Source: Paenibacillus sp. 32O-W
Lineage (GTDB): Bacteria > Bacillota > Bacilli > Paenibacillales > NBRC-103111
Direction of reading: 5' to 3'
Assembly: GCF_007679495.1 (NCBI RefSeq)
Contig: NZ_VEGP01000014.1
Span: 36,313 to 100,312, forward strand
DNA length: 64,000 bases
Each line of letters begins with the position of its first letter. The first letter of the stretch is position 1. The notes under the pieces were generated by a model. It did not search any database. It was not told the DNA's origin and saw only the letters and a list, made by a program, of their open reading frames with translations. Positions 44,685 to 53,129 of the stretch are shown piece after piece. A program made the position numbers and the translations under genes.

Positions 44685-44978
44685 TTACGATTTGGACGAG
44701 ACTAATAAATCGGAATTTTTCTTATAATTTCTCGATTTCTTATATTTAATTTTCGTTGCCTCACCTCCCCGCAGATGGCGAATCGATTTGTGATATTCCA
44801 ATATCGTCTTAACTTGATTGGCCAATTCCGGGTTTATATCCGGAAGCCTCTCGGTTAGATCCTTGTGAACCGTGCTTTTGGATACCCCAAATTGTTTAGC
44901 GATTGCACGAACTGTGTGCCTCGTCTCCACGATACATCGACCGATTTTAATGGTCCGCTCTTTGATGTAATCATGCAC
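44685..44978 (-). CDS. spoIIID: Sporulation transcription factor SpoIIID
   Basis: Mother-cell regulator acting with SigE and SigK. About 97 residues from GTG at 44978 (HDYIKERTIKIGRCIVETRHTVRAIAKQFGVSKSTVHKDLTERLPDINPELA); gggagg lies 8 nt upstream, and B. subtilis spoIIID also starts with GTG. The helix-turn-helix is in VRAIAKQFGVSKSTVHKDL, and the basic C-terminus continues to KKSRNYKKNSDLL. Upstream codons to 45014 are open but unsupported. It lies just before mbl. Confidence 0.95.
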   Translation of the reverse strand: MHDYIKERTIKIGRCIVETRHTVRAIAKQFGVSKSTVHKDLTERLPDINPELANQVKTILEYHKSIRHLRGGEATKIKYKKSRNYKKNSDLLVSSKS

Positions 44979-45162
44979 TCCCCTCGCCTCCCTACTCAAG
45001 ATAGTTTGGTACATTATATGAGGAGCGAGCCTATATATTCTTTGTTTAAAGAGCTGACAAGCACGGACGAGCCAATAAATTTGTGGGACAAGGCTTCTTT
45101 TTATTATTTCGGACTATGGCCCGACGATTTTTAGGGGTTCCACATAACCTTATAACTTATGG

Positions 45163-45195
45163 AAAAAACAAATAGCGGGAGGTTTACCTCCCGCT
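45163..45195 (-). terminator. Intrinsic terminator of spoIIQ
   Basis: A perfect 9-bp stem (agcgggagg 45174-45182 with cctcccgct 45187-45195, loop 4 nt) is followed on the minus strand by a T-rich run. Confidence 0.92.
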
Positions 45196-45229
45196 GCTTT
45201 AATCTGCATGGCCCCCGCAGGCCGTTTCA

Positions 45230-45961
45230 TTATTGTTCTGCGATTAACTCACTTGGATTCAAGGCTGCTCCGTCTTGACCCTGGCGTACTTCGAAATGAA
45301 GGTGATTGCCGAGATGCTTCTCCAGCTCGTTGCGACCGGCTGTGCCGATAACATCGCCCTTCTTCACCTCTACATCCTTGGCCACCTTAATTTCATCAAG
45401 GCTCTGATATACCGTAACCAATCCGTTGGAGTGAGTAATTTCAACCAGGTTTCCGACAACCGGGTTTCTCTCCACCGCAGTTACCTTACCGCTTAGAGCC
45501 GCCAGTACTTCGAAAGACTCTTTATCCGGTCTGGCCAGATCAACACCGATATGCGGTGTGAACGTATCACCATACTCAACCATCGCTTCCTGCTTTACAT
45601 CACTGGAAGCTTTGCTGTCGAAGAATGGCATGGTCACATCCATTTCGTTGTAATCCTTGACCGGCCACTGCATATTCTCTACATTGGCTGCAACAGGTTG
45701 GGCATCCGGATCAGTTGCGTTCTCGCCTTGCTCCAAACCGAGACCGATGCTCTCATCCGTTAGGGGTGGCTGTTTCCCCGAGTTTTGATACACCAACATT
45801 AACGTTAAAATAATTGCAGCCGCCACCATGTAGAGCGCCGGAAAAGCCCATTTCTTGGCGAGCAGTCTGCGCCACGGAGAGTACGGGGTTGCAGTTTGTG
45901 CTCCTTCTTTGGATTGAGGAGCTTCTTTTTCGGTTTGAATCTCTTTGTATTGTTCACTCAT
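45230..45961 (-). CDS. spoIIQ: Forespore engulfment/channel protein SpoIIQ (M23 family)
   Basis: 243 residues. A cytoplasmic N-terminus (about 1-37) is followed by one membrane helix (PALYMVAAAIILTLMLVYQ) and an extracytoplasmic LytM/M23 domain (about 125-235). The zinc ligands look intact: HIGVD (H, D) and HLHFE (H). In B. subtilis SpoIIQ the first of these is lost, so this form may still be a peptidase. SpoIIQ binds SpoIIIAH across the septum. A SigF-like promoter lies at 45981-46009. Confidence 0.9.
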   Translation of the reverse strand: MSEQYKEIQTEKEAPQSKEGAQTATPYSPWRRLLAKKWAFPALYMVAAAIILTLMLVYQNSGKQPPLTDESIGLGLEQGENATDPDAQPVAANVENMQWPVKDYNEMDVTMPFFDSKASSDVKQEAMVEYGDTFTPHIGVDLARPDKESFEVLAALSGKVTAVERNPVVGNLVEITHSNGLVTVYQSLDEIKVAKDVEVKKGDVIGTAGRNELEKHLGNHLHFEVRQGQDGAALNPSELIAEQ

Positions 45962-45980
45962 AGTTATATCACCTCAGTAC

Positions 45981-46009
45981 CATTGTTGCCAGATCGATAG
46001 CTTTTATAC
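45981..46009 (-). promoter_or_regulatory. Candidate SigF promoter of spoIIQ
   Basis: On the minus strand, GTATA (46009-46005), a 14-nt spacer and GGCAACAATG (45990-45981), a full match to the SigF -10 consensus GGNRAYAMTN. The spacer is 1-2 nt short. Confidence 0.55.
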
Positions 46010-46037
46010 TTGAGATGATATAAATCGGCATATTATT

Positions 46038-47081
46038 TTAATTTGCTATATTCGATGCGTTCTGAACTTCTACCCCGGTATAGTAATGTTTAAGAATTTC
46101 CACTGCTGTCTTGCCTTCCTTGGCCATGCCGTTGGCCCCCCACTGGCTCATTCCAACCCCATGACCGTAGCCTGTCGTAGTAATCTCCACTTCTTTCCCG
46201 TTAAGCTTCCATTGAAATTGAGAGGAGTTCAAACCGAGCTTCTCTCTCACCTCTTTGCCGGAGAAGGTCTTGCCTCCTATCGATAGTTTCTTTATTCTTT
46301 TTCCATCCGTATATTCCAAGACTTTACTGTTGGCAAAAACGCTGCTGGCGGACAAGGTTTCCGACAATCCCAGCTTGCTGCGAAACTCGCTATAAGGGAT
46401 AGAGATCGTCTCCTTATATCTTGGCGCTATCTCTTTATCCCAAGGACTGGCCACACTTCTTAAATAAGGAATTGGATTAGTCCAGTAATCTTCCGAGTTT
46501 TCCGTATATCCGTTACTAGTTGAGAAGAAGGTCGCCTCAATCGGTTTATTCTGATAGGTTATCACTTGCCCTCTAGTTTCTTCGACCGCCTGATTCAACC
46601 TCTCTCGGTTGCGTTCGAAGTTTTCGCTGCCCCACTGCCGTTTCAGCTCCTCATCGGTCAAATACGCCTGATGCAGTACCGTATCGGTAACAAGCGCTTC
46701 CTCATCGGGGACATTGCTGCGATCCTCCGCGAGCCAACGGCGAATGATATAGGTCCGGGCCGCTATCGCCTGGGCTTTTAACGCCTCCAGCTCGAAATCG
46801 GACGGCATCTCCGCCGCTACCACCCCACGCACATAGTTCTCCAAATCGATATGATCCACGCGCTTTTCCTTAGTTAGATAGACGGGCACGATCAAAGGGG
46901 AGACAGCTTCCGAAACAGGATCGGTCAAACCCTCCTCAGGCTCAGGAAGAAAATTAGATGTCTGCTCGGGCTGATCGGTCTTGCGAACGATCAGGCTCGG
47001 CACAAGAATAGTAAGAAGCATGGAAATAGATAGGGCCAGAGCCATCCATAGAATCACTTTCTTCCTTGTTTCTTGGTTCAT
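46038..47081 (-). CDS. spoIID: Stage II sporulation protein D (SpoIID)
   Basis: Peptidoglycan lytic transglycosylase of the engulfment complex with SpoIIM/SpoIIP. 347 residues from ATG at 47081 (gggagg 9 nt upstream; the 17 codons before it are leader). A membrane anchor (about 10-30, VILWMALALSISMLLTILVPSL) is followed by a SpoIID/LytB domain with VRGVVAAEMPSDFELEALKAQAIAARTY and HGVGMSQWGANGMAKEGKTAVEILKHYYTGV. Preceded by a SigE-like promoter. Confidence 0.95.
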   Translation of the reverse strand: MNQETRKKVILWMALALSISMLLTILVPSLIVRKTDQPEQTSNFLPEPEEGLTDPVSEAVSPLIVPVYLTKEKRVDHIDLENYVRGVVAAEMPSDFELEALKAQAIAARTYIIRRWLAEDRSNVPDEEALVTDTVLHQAYLTDEELKRQWGSENFERNRERLNQAVEETRGQVITYQNKPIEATFFSTSNGYTENSEDYWTNPIPYLRSVASPWDKEIAPRYKETISIPYSEFRSKLGLSETLSASSVFANSKVLEYTDGKRIKKLSIGGKTFSGKEVREKLGLNSSQFQWKLNGKEVEITTTGYGHGVGMSQWGANGMAKEGKTAVEILKHYYTGVEVQNASNIAN

Positions 47082-47102
47082 AGCATCGTTCCTCCCAGAC
47101 AT

Positions 47103-47130
47103 GATGTATGTAGGCACTGTAGCGATTTGC
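47103..47130 (-). promoter_or_regulatory. Candidate SigE promoter of spoIID
   Basis: On the minus strand, GCAAATC (47130-47124), a 13-nt spacer and CATACATC (47110-47103), close to the SigE pattern KMATATT and CATACAMT. It ends 21 nt before the start codon. Confidence 0.5.
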
Positions 47131-47329
47131 ATCGTGCAGTTATCCTATTTTATGAGATTGGAAGACATGCTAGAACATAAAGAAGCGTTAACGTTTAATA
47201 GCTTGCTAGCCAGCCGGGATAATATTCGGTAAGGAAGGATGCGTCGACATCTGCGAAGGGGGATTAATAGAAGCTTTCTTATCGCCAAATAGAATTTAAA
47301 CCCTGTTCATGACAGAAAACCTATAAAAT

Positions 47330-47357
47330 AAAAAAGCCTCGGTCATCAGACCAAGGC
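47330..47357 (-). terminator. Intrinsic terminator of murA
   Basis: A 9-bp stem with one G-U pair (gcctcggtc 47336-47344 with gaccaaggc 47349-47357, loop 4 nt) is followed on the minus strand by at least six T residues. Confidence 0.9.
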
Positions 47358-47412
47358 AGATCATTCGTTTTATATTTAAGTTATACGGGAAGGACTCAGA
47401 CCGAGGCAAACA

Positions 47413-48735
47413 TTACGCCCAAGTGGGCTGCACCGCGAAGAAGCCGACCTCGCTAGGTTTCTCCTCGACTTCTACGGCTCCATCCACTCTCTGGATGTCC
47501 GCTCCCAGCGCTTGAAGCTTCTCAACAATGTTCACGTAGCCCCTGTCAATGTGGTGGATACCGGATATTTCCGTTTCCCCATCCGCGGCCAGAGCAGCAA
47601 GCACCAACGCCGCCCCCGCTCTTAAATCCGTGGCATTCACCTTGGCTCCCCGCAGACGGGTATTGCCTTGAACAACAGCCGTCCGGCCCTCGACCTTAAT
47701 TTCGGCATTCATTCGAATAAATTCATCCACATGCATAAAACGATTTTCGAACACCGTCTCTGTCACAAGACTCGTTCCTTCCGCTTTCAAGAGAAGGGCC
47801 ATCATTTGCGATTGCATATCGGTTGGAAACCCGGGATACGGCAGCGTCTTCATATCGACAGCCCGCAGCGGGCCTTCCCCGCATACCTCGACTCCATTCT
47901 CGTCTTCCAGCACCTTCACGCCCATCTCCCTAAGCTTGGAAATGACGGGCTTCAGATGATCGCAGATTGCCCCTTCTATAAACAAGGTGCCTCTGGTAAT
48001 AGCAGCTGCAACCATGTAAGTTCCCGCTTCAATCCGATCCGGAATTACCGTATGTATAGCACCCTGCAGCGAATCAACCCCATCTATACGGAGCACCCCG
48101 GTCCCTGCACCGCGAATACGGGCACCCATGGCGTTTAAATAATTCGCCAAATCTACAATTTCCGGTTCCATGGCCGCGTTCTCGATGTAGGTGGTCCCTT
48201 CAGCCAAGGTGGCCGCCATCATAATATTTTCGGTGGCCCCGACACTGGCAACATCCAAATAGATCTTGGCGCCCCGCAGCTTCCCCTTCACTCTAGCTTC
48301 TATAAAGCCTTGGCCAAGCTCTATATCCGCCCCCATGGCCTCGAAGCCTTTCAAATGCTGATCGATCGGCCGGGTTCCGATAGCACAGCCGCCGGGGAGC
48401 GGTATTCTCGCTCTCCCCATCCGGGCCAGCAGCGGACCGAGAACAAGAAAGGAAGCCCGCATTTTGCGGACCAACTCATAAGGTGCTTCGCATGAATCCA
48501 AGCGCGAGGAATCGACCCGAATGACCTCATTCTCATATTTGATTTGTGCCCCCAAGCTTTTGATCAGCTGGTAAATCGTTTTGACATCCTCCAGCAGAGG
48601 GGCATCCTTAATTACGCTAATTCCTTTTGTACCGAGCAAGGAAGCAGCAATAATAGGCAGAACAGCGTTTTTGGCGCCGTGTACTTTGACTTTTCCCGAT
48701 AATCGTTTGCCACCGCGGACGATTATTTTGCTCAT
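47413..48735 (-). CDS. murA: UDP-N-acetylglucosamine 1-carboxyvinyltransferase
   Basis: First committed step of peptidoglycan synthesis; transfers enolpyruvate from PEP to UDP-GlcNAc. 440 residues. Catalytic C117 lies in [19 protein letters not shown], and the UDP-GlcNAc motif [13 protein letters not shown] is at about 22-34. The first lysine-rich loop [24 protein letters not shown] is typical. It lies before spoIID, as B. subtilis murAA does. Which murA paralogue (A or B) is decided only by context. Confidence 0.97.
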   Translation of the reverse strand: MSKIIVRGGKRLSGKVKVHGAKNAVLPIIAASLLGTKGISVIKDAPLLEDVKTIYQLIKSLGAQIKYENEVIRVDSSRLDSCEAPYELVRKMRASFLVLGPLLARMGRARIPLPGGCAIGTRPIDQHLKGFEAMGADIELGQGFIEARVKGKLRGAKIYLDVASVGATENIMMAATLAEGTTYIENAAMEPEIVDLANYLNAMGARIRGAGTGVLRIDGVDSLQGAIHTVIPDRIEAGTYMVAAAITRGTLFIEGAICDHLKPVISKLREMGVKVLEDENGVEVCGEGPLRAVDMKTLPYPGFPTDMQSQMMALLLKAEGTSLVTETVFENRFMHVDEFIRMNAEIKVEGRTAVVQGNTRLRGAKVNATDLRAGAALVLAALAADGETEISGIHHIDRGYVNIVEKLQALGADIQRVDGAVEVEEKPSEVGFFAVQPTWA

Positions 48736-49102
48736 CTCTGGTCCCTCCGCGTTCCGTTGTATTTATGTCTTTTCCTTATTCTGTTGAAAAAGGGCTGGAT
48801 ACCAGCCTATCTTCATAATCCGCCCTCGATTAAATTATCGGCGAATAATCGAACATTACACACAGTTTGAGAACCAAAACGCTGTTTTCTTCGTCTATAT
48901 TATTAAAGACGCATCTAACTTAGACCAGTAGCTGCGTATATTAGCTCCAAACCTTCGTCGTTCCTATGTTCGCTGGGCTTCGAAGTTTGTCGAAACAACC
49001 TGTTTTATTTCCATTGTTGACAAGTAAGACCGATGTTATTCGAAGTCTTGATAGAGCGGTGCAACCGACCCGGGTAATCATCCCCGCCGCTGGTTAATCA
49101 CT
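48736..49102 (-). other. Intergenic region between murA and ywzB
   Basis: 367 nt, no supportable ORF. It holds the terminator-like hairpin at 48786-48807 and a GCCGATAA sequence (48841-48834, minus) without a SigD -35. No promoter for murA could be fixed. No riboswitch or RNA family was recognised. Confidence 0.5.
48786..48807 (-). terminator. Terminator-like hairpin between ywzB and murA
   Basis: A 6-bp GC-rich stem (ggctgg 48793-48798 with ccagcc 48802-48807) with a 3-nt loop is followed on the minus strand by c and five T residues. It lies about 50 nt upstream of the murA start, so it may end ywzB transcription or attenuate murA. Confidence 0.55.
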
Positions 49103-49354
49103 CTAAAACAGCCCCTTCAGCATAGCCGACCAGTTAAAGTAGTCAATGAAGAATCGGGCCACCTGATATCCTAATGCCAAGGATAGAAAAATTTGCAGCA
49201 GCTTGCTTTGAATGCTTCGCGGATTTTTCACAAACAGATCGAATCGGAATTGCTGCAGCCCCCACCAGGAGAGGGCGATACATACCAAAACAATCAATAT
49301 GTAAATCATTCCGCTCATTGCAAAAGTAAAACCGATGGAGTCGGTTTCGCCCAT
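49103..49354 (-). CDS. ywzB: DUF1146 family small membrane protein (YwzB)
   Basis: 83 residues with two membrane helices (about 12-32 and 52-72) and the family pattern SWWGLQQFRFDLFVKNPRSIQSKLLQIFLSLALGYQVARFFIDYF. DUF1146 proteins are found next to the ATP synthase or murA genes in Bacilli; the function is unknown. Here it is upstream of murA, about 370 nt away. Confidence 0.85.
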   Translation of the reverse strand: MGETDSIGFTFAMSGMIYILIVLVCIALSWWGLQQFRFDLFVKNPRSIQSKLLQIFLSLALGYQVARFFIDYFNWSAMLKGLF

Positions 49355-49621
49355 CCTGCTCCCCGCCTTCCTAGTGGCTATAAATAACAGGCTTCATTAA
49401 ATTTACAAATTGCTGACGCAACTATAGTATAGCCATTAAATAGCCCAACTTCTATATAAAACTTCTGAGAAGTGCTGAATTCATTTTGTCTCATTAAGTA
49501 AGAATGCAACTGGCCACAGGGAGAAGGGATTCCCGGTACCCTTCAGAACCCCGATGGCTTCTTCAGGCTTCCTACCATCCGAAATTGCCTTAAATGGCAT
49601 CAGCTGAAGGCAAGACTAGTA
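49355..49621. other. Intergenic region between the subtilase gene and ywzB
   Basis: 267 nt with no supportable gene. A 7-bp inverted repeat (ttgcctt/aaggcaa, about 49589-49618) follows the subtilase stop without a clear T-run. No promoter or RNA family is recognised. Confidence 0.4.
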
Positions 49622-52366
49622 TTATTTCAACAGTTTAGCAAGGACTGAAACAAATTCTGCCCTGGTGGCTTTATGGTCGGGACGAAATGTATTGTCAGGA
49701 TAGCCTGAAACCCAACCTTCATTCATCAGCTTGACTAGAATAGGGGCTCCCCAGTAGCTCGGGTCCACATCTGCATACGGGGCCTCTGTAACAGCGGGCA
49801 GACCGTTCATCAGATTCTGCACTTTGGCCAGAAGAGCGACCATCTCCATCCGGCTTATCGTCCTTTCCGGTTGGAATGAAGCGTCGGGATATCCGTCGAT
49901 CCATCCTTGCTGGGACACGGCGGATATCGCATCGTAAGCCCAGTGGCTGGGAGTCACATCGGGAAAGGCCGCTGCTCCGCTCTTGCTGGTAAGGCCGAAG
50001 GCCCGGCTAATAACAGCCGCTGCCTGAGCCCTCGTCATAGGCTGATCAGGGGCGAAACGGAATGGCTCAATTCCCTCGACAATCTTCAGGTTCGTTAACC
50101 GTATAATATCCTCTTCCGCCCAATGTCCCTCCACATCGCGGAAACCGGCGGTCAACGGAATGCTTTCGGCTTTCAGTCTATAAAACTGATTATCAAAAGC
50201 CTGATCGGCTCTTAATCGAACATAATAAGTTCCCGCTTCCAGCTCCTGCGAAAGAGTAAGGGCATCCGCACTCCCCTGCTCCTGGCTGATCAATTGAATG
50301 GAATGATCGTATAACTCCATCTCCATCCGTACCCCTTGCGGAATATCCCGCAGCCCCACATCCACCAAGCTGCGTTCATTCAGCCTGAACTGGAACCAAT
50401 CCGAATCATCCTTCGTCTGAATGTGGCCCTTTACTTCTTTTCCTAAATTGAGGGAGGAAGCCTGGTTCGGTCTATTATTAGGTTCGTTGGGATCCTCCAA
50501 TTTGGGGGAGTACTCGATAGACAGCGTATATTCGCCAACTACAGGGGCCGAGTAACCGGGGATATTGCTTACTCTGAAATAATAGGTTCCCGGTGTGACA
50601 TTCATCGGTCCCGAAGTTTCCGTTTCGCCATCTCCGTTCTTATCGATCAGAAGCTCCTTCTCCCCTTGCTTCTGAACAAGAAGAACAGGGTCTATCCGTG
50701 CCGTATCGACGGACACCGTCAATTGCAAGGTGCCTTCGCTCCGCACATGCATCGCGAACCAGTCATGGTCATTCTCCTGATGGAAGGTTCCTACTATCGT
50801 CTGGCTTCGGTCAGGCAGTACATAAGCTTTATATTGCCGGTCATTATCTTCGAAAGGACCCTTATAAATTAAAAAATCGGTGGTCAGACGGTAAGTTACA
50901 GGCTGGTCCGCCTGCAGCTTGATATAGCTTCTGCCTTTGTTTACCTGGATATCCGCTCCGCTTGACAATATGTTCTCATAAGGCACGCCGGACTCGCCGG
51001 GATCCGTATAGTAAGTCAAGGTCATTCCGGCCCCAGCCTGATCGGCCTCTGCCGAGAAAGACAAGGTTCCGTCATAAGGCGCATCGATATAAAACCAATC
51101 CTGATCAGAAGCTCCGGATAAAGCCGCATTGATTTGTTGACTGATGGAAATGGGATAAGCACCGTCCGGGCTTTGATTTCCCTCATACATATCTTCCTTA
51201 TACGGAATCGTTAGCGCCCGGTCCGCCCGAAGCAGACCATAACCCGATTTCGGATCCCACCCCGTTTGTGTAATCTCCTGGGCCGATTGGCGGATCAGAT
51301 TGCGCACCTGATAAGGCTTCAGGTCGGGATACTTGCTCCATATCAACCCGGCAACCGCTGCTACCTGCGGAGCAGCCAAGGAAGTGCCTTCCTTATATCC
51401 ATAATTTCCCCCCGGAAGAGTCGTAAAGACGTTCCAAGGAGCAACTATATCCAGTTCAGGGCCGTAATTCGATCTTCTATGGGGCTGTAAATCATGAGTG
51501 ACCCCGCCCACAGCGATAACCGTTGGATAGGCCGCCGGATACTTGACTGCATTCCCTTCATTCCCGGCAGCCGCCACCAGAAGAACCCCATGATCTTCCG
51601 CATATTGAACTATGGATTTCATAAATGGTGAAGGCTTATTCAAACCAAGAGAAAGGACCACGATACGCGCCCCATTATCGACTGCGTACCGAATGCCTTC
51701 TCCTAACTTATCCTCGTCGCCGCTACCGTCCGCTTCCAAGGCTTTGATCGGCATAATTTGGGCCCTCCACAGAAGTCCGGAAACCCCGATCTCATTATCC
51801 GAAACCGCAGCCAGCACACCGGCAACGCTTGTTCCATGACCGTTGTCATCATAAGGGGGAGTCCCCGGTTGAATGAGATTCACCCCGTCAATCAAGTGAT
51901 CCTTTAAATCCGGATGATTCATATCTATGCCGGTATCGACCACGGCTACAACCAAATCCTCGCTGCCGACCGCTTGATCCCAGGCCTCTTCCGCATGAAT
52001 CAACTTCAAATATTGTTGATTGCTTAGCATTGAATCGTTCGGCATTTCGGCTATACGGTATTGATGATTGGGCTGAATGTATTCGACTTGTCCCGAAGCG
52101 CGCCAGTAATCCAGCCAGGCAGCTTCATTCTCCGTTGTTTTGGGACGAACGACCATTACATTCATGTCGGGATACTGAGAAATGATCGAACTGTTCTCAT
52201 AAACAACCGGGTCCACATCATTCTTCCACTGAATAATCCAGGATAATTCGGAATCCGTAGTATTTGACGAGAGCAAGGGGGTGGGTTCCTCCGCCGCGAA
52301 TAACGGGAAGGACAGAAGCAGAATACAAACCAAGCCAAAGGAGAGCAGAGCTTTAGTTAGTCGCAT
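49622..52366 (-). CDS. SLH-anchored subtilisin-like serine protease (S8) with PPC-like domains
   Basis: 914 residues. Signal peptide about 1-25 (ALLSFGLVCILLLSFPLFAA). Inhibitor-like propeptide to about 105. S8 catalytic domain about 115-395: D144 (VVDTGIDMNHPDL), H177 (NGHGTSVAG), N269 (AAAGNEG) and S329 (GTSLAAPQ), all intact. Then three PPC-type beta domains (about 405-730, with DQDWFYID, DHDWFAMHV, DSDWFQFRL) and three SLH modules (about 740-914, TRAQ, SRME, TRAE). It should sit on the cell surface via the pyruvylated polymer. Confidence 0.93.
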   Translation of the reverse strand: MRLTKALLSFGLVCILLLSFPLFAAEEPTPLLSSNTTDSELSWIIQWKNDVDPVVYENSSIISQYPDMNVMVVRPKTTENEAAWLDYWRASGQVEYIQPNHQYRIAEMPNDSMLSNQQYLKLIHAEEAWDQAVGSEDLVVAVVDTGIDMNHPDLKDHLIDGVNLIQPGTPPYDDNGHGTSVAGVLAAVSDNEIGVSGLLWRAQIMPIKALEADGSGDEDKLGEGIRYAVDNGARIVVLSLGLNKPSPFMKSIVQYAEDHGVLLVAAAGNEGNAVKYPAAYPTVIAVGGVTHDLQPHRRSNYGPELDIVAPWNVFTTLPGGNYGYKEGTSLAAPQVAAVAGLIWSKYPDLKPYQVRNLIRQSAQEITQTGWDPKSGYGLLRADRALTIPYKEDMYEGNQSPDGAYPISISQQINAALSGASDQDWFYIDAPYDGTLSFSAEADQAGAGMTLTYYTDPGESGVPYENILSSGADIQVNKGRSYIKLQADQPVTYRLTTDFLIYKGPFEDNDRQYKAYVLPDRSQTIVGTFHQENDHDWFAMHVRSEGTLQLTVSVDTARIDPVLLVQKQGEKELLIDKNGDGETETSGPMNVTPGTYYFRVSNIPGYSAPVVGEYTLSIEYSPKLEDPNEPNNRPNQASSLNLGKEVKGHIQTKDDSDWFQFRLNERSLVDVGLRDIPQGVRMEMELYDHSIQLISQEQGSADALTLSQELEAGTYYVRLRADQAFDNQFYRLKAESIPLTAGFRDVEGHWAEEDIIRLTNLKIVEGIEPFRFAPDQPMTRAQAAAVISRAFGLTSKSGAAAFPDVTPSHWAYDAISAVSQQGWIDGYPDASFQPERTISRMEMVALLAKVQNLMNGLPAVTEAPYADVDPSYWGAPILVKLMNEGWVSGYPDNTFRPDHKATRAEFVSVLAKLLK

Positions 52367-52763
52367 ATGTATAATCCTCTTTAAAGGTAGTCCTAATTTC
52401 TTCTTAAAAAATACATTCGATACTCTTCACACTACCCCCTTCCGCTCTTTCACAAAAGGGTCTAAAGACCTATATCTTTGAATAATTAACTGCAAGCTGG
52501 ATTATGGGACAGAATTAATGAAAGCAACGGCTATCGAGGCTGTGCAGATGAGGTGATCAGTAAGGTCTCTGAATCTGCCACTTCCCATACAAAGACCTAC
52601 AAACTCTACTTGCCATTCGATGTCCGGAACAAGTATCATGCTAGATAATCAAGGAGCATTCCACAAGATGGAAATGCCCTCTGCGATGGTTAAAACTTGT
52701 ATTCTTTGACGTACACACCTCATATTTGCTGCAAGTACAATCATTATTGGACTACGGTGGTGA
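52367..52763. other. Intergenic region upstream of the subtilase gene
   Basis: About 400 nt between the subtilase start and the hydrolase remnant. No intact ORF. It may contain further decayed hydrolase sequence, but no frame supports it. The subtilase ribosome site (agagg) is at its left edge. Confidence 0.45.
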
Positions 52764-53024
52764 AGCCGACATGAATTTTATTGGTCTTGCCGACCCCTTT
52801 ATCGTGATGTTCGGCAGCGAGCAAAACAAGCTGATGCACCGTCATTACGGAATTCAGTTAGTTATTCCGATCGGCAGTTTGACTATTTAAAAGAGCATTT
52901 GCCTTACGCCAATGTGACCAGCAGACTCTTCACCGAAGCCGAAGGCGGAGAGCAGCATTGTCAGGTCGGCAACTATGACCTGGCTATCGAATATATTCTG
53001 TCGTGGTTCAAATCTAAATATTGA
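52764..53024 (+). pseudogene. Remnant of an alpha/beta-hydrolase gene (3' end only)
   Basis: The plus strand has an open frame without a start, ending RQFDYLKEHLPYANVTSRLFTEAEGGEQHCQVGNYDLAIEYILSWFKSKY and a TGA. The stretch FTEAEGGEQHCQVGN resembles the C-terminal His region of DPP-type alpha/beta hydrolases (FTAEEGAEEHCQVG-like). The first 45 codons look frame-shifted relative to that homology, and a competing frame (LADPFIVMFGSEQNK) ends early. It is the only chromosomal coding remnant on the plus strand. Confidence 0.6.
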
Positions 53025-53044
53025 CTCGATTCCGGATTAATCGC

Positions 53045-53089
53045 AAAATAAACCTTCCCGCAACCCAGTAGGTTCGGAGAAGGTTTATT
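53045..53089 (-). terminator. Terminator of the nuo operon
   Basis: An 11-bp stem (aataaaccttc 53047-53057 with gaaggtttatt 53079-53089) with an inner GC-rich helix lies 41 nt past the nuoN stop; on the minus strand the right arm ends in a T-rich stretch. It could also serve the plus-strand remnant. Confidence 0.75.
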
Positions 53090-53129
53090 ATTTAGAGATT
53101 TCAATGCGCCCGCATCGTTGAAGAACTCG

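Noticed and set aside
44865..45134. 89-codon plus-strand frame across spoIIID start
   Set aside because: Antisense to spoIIID, with no family match.
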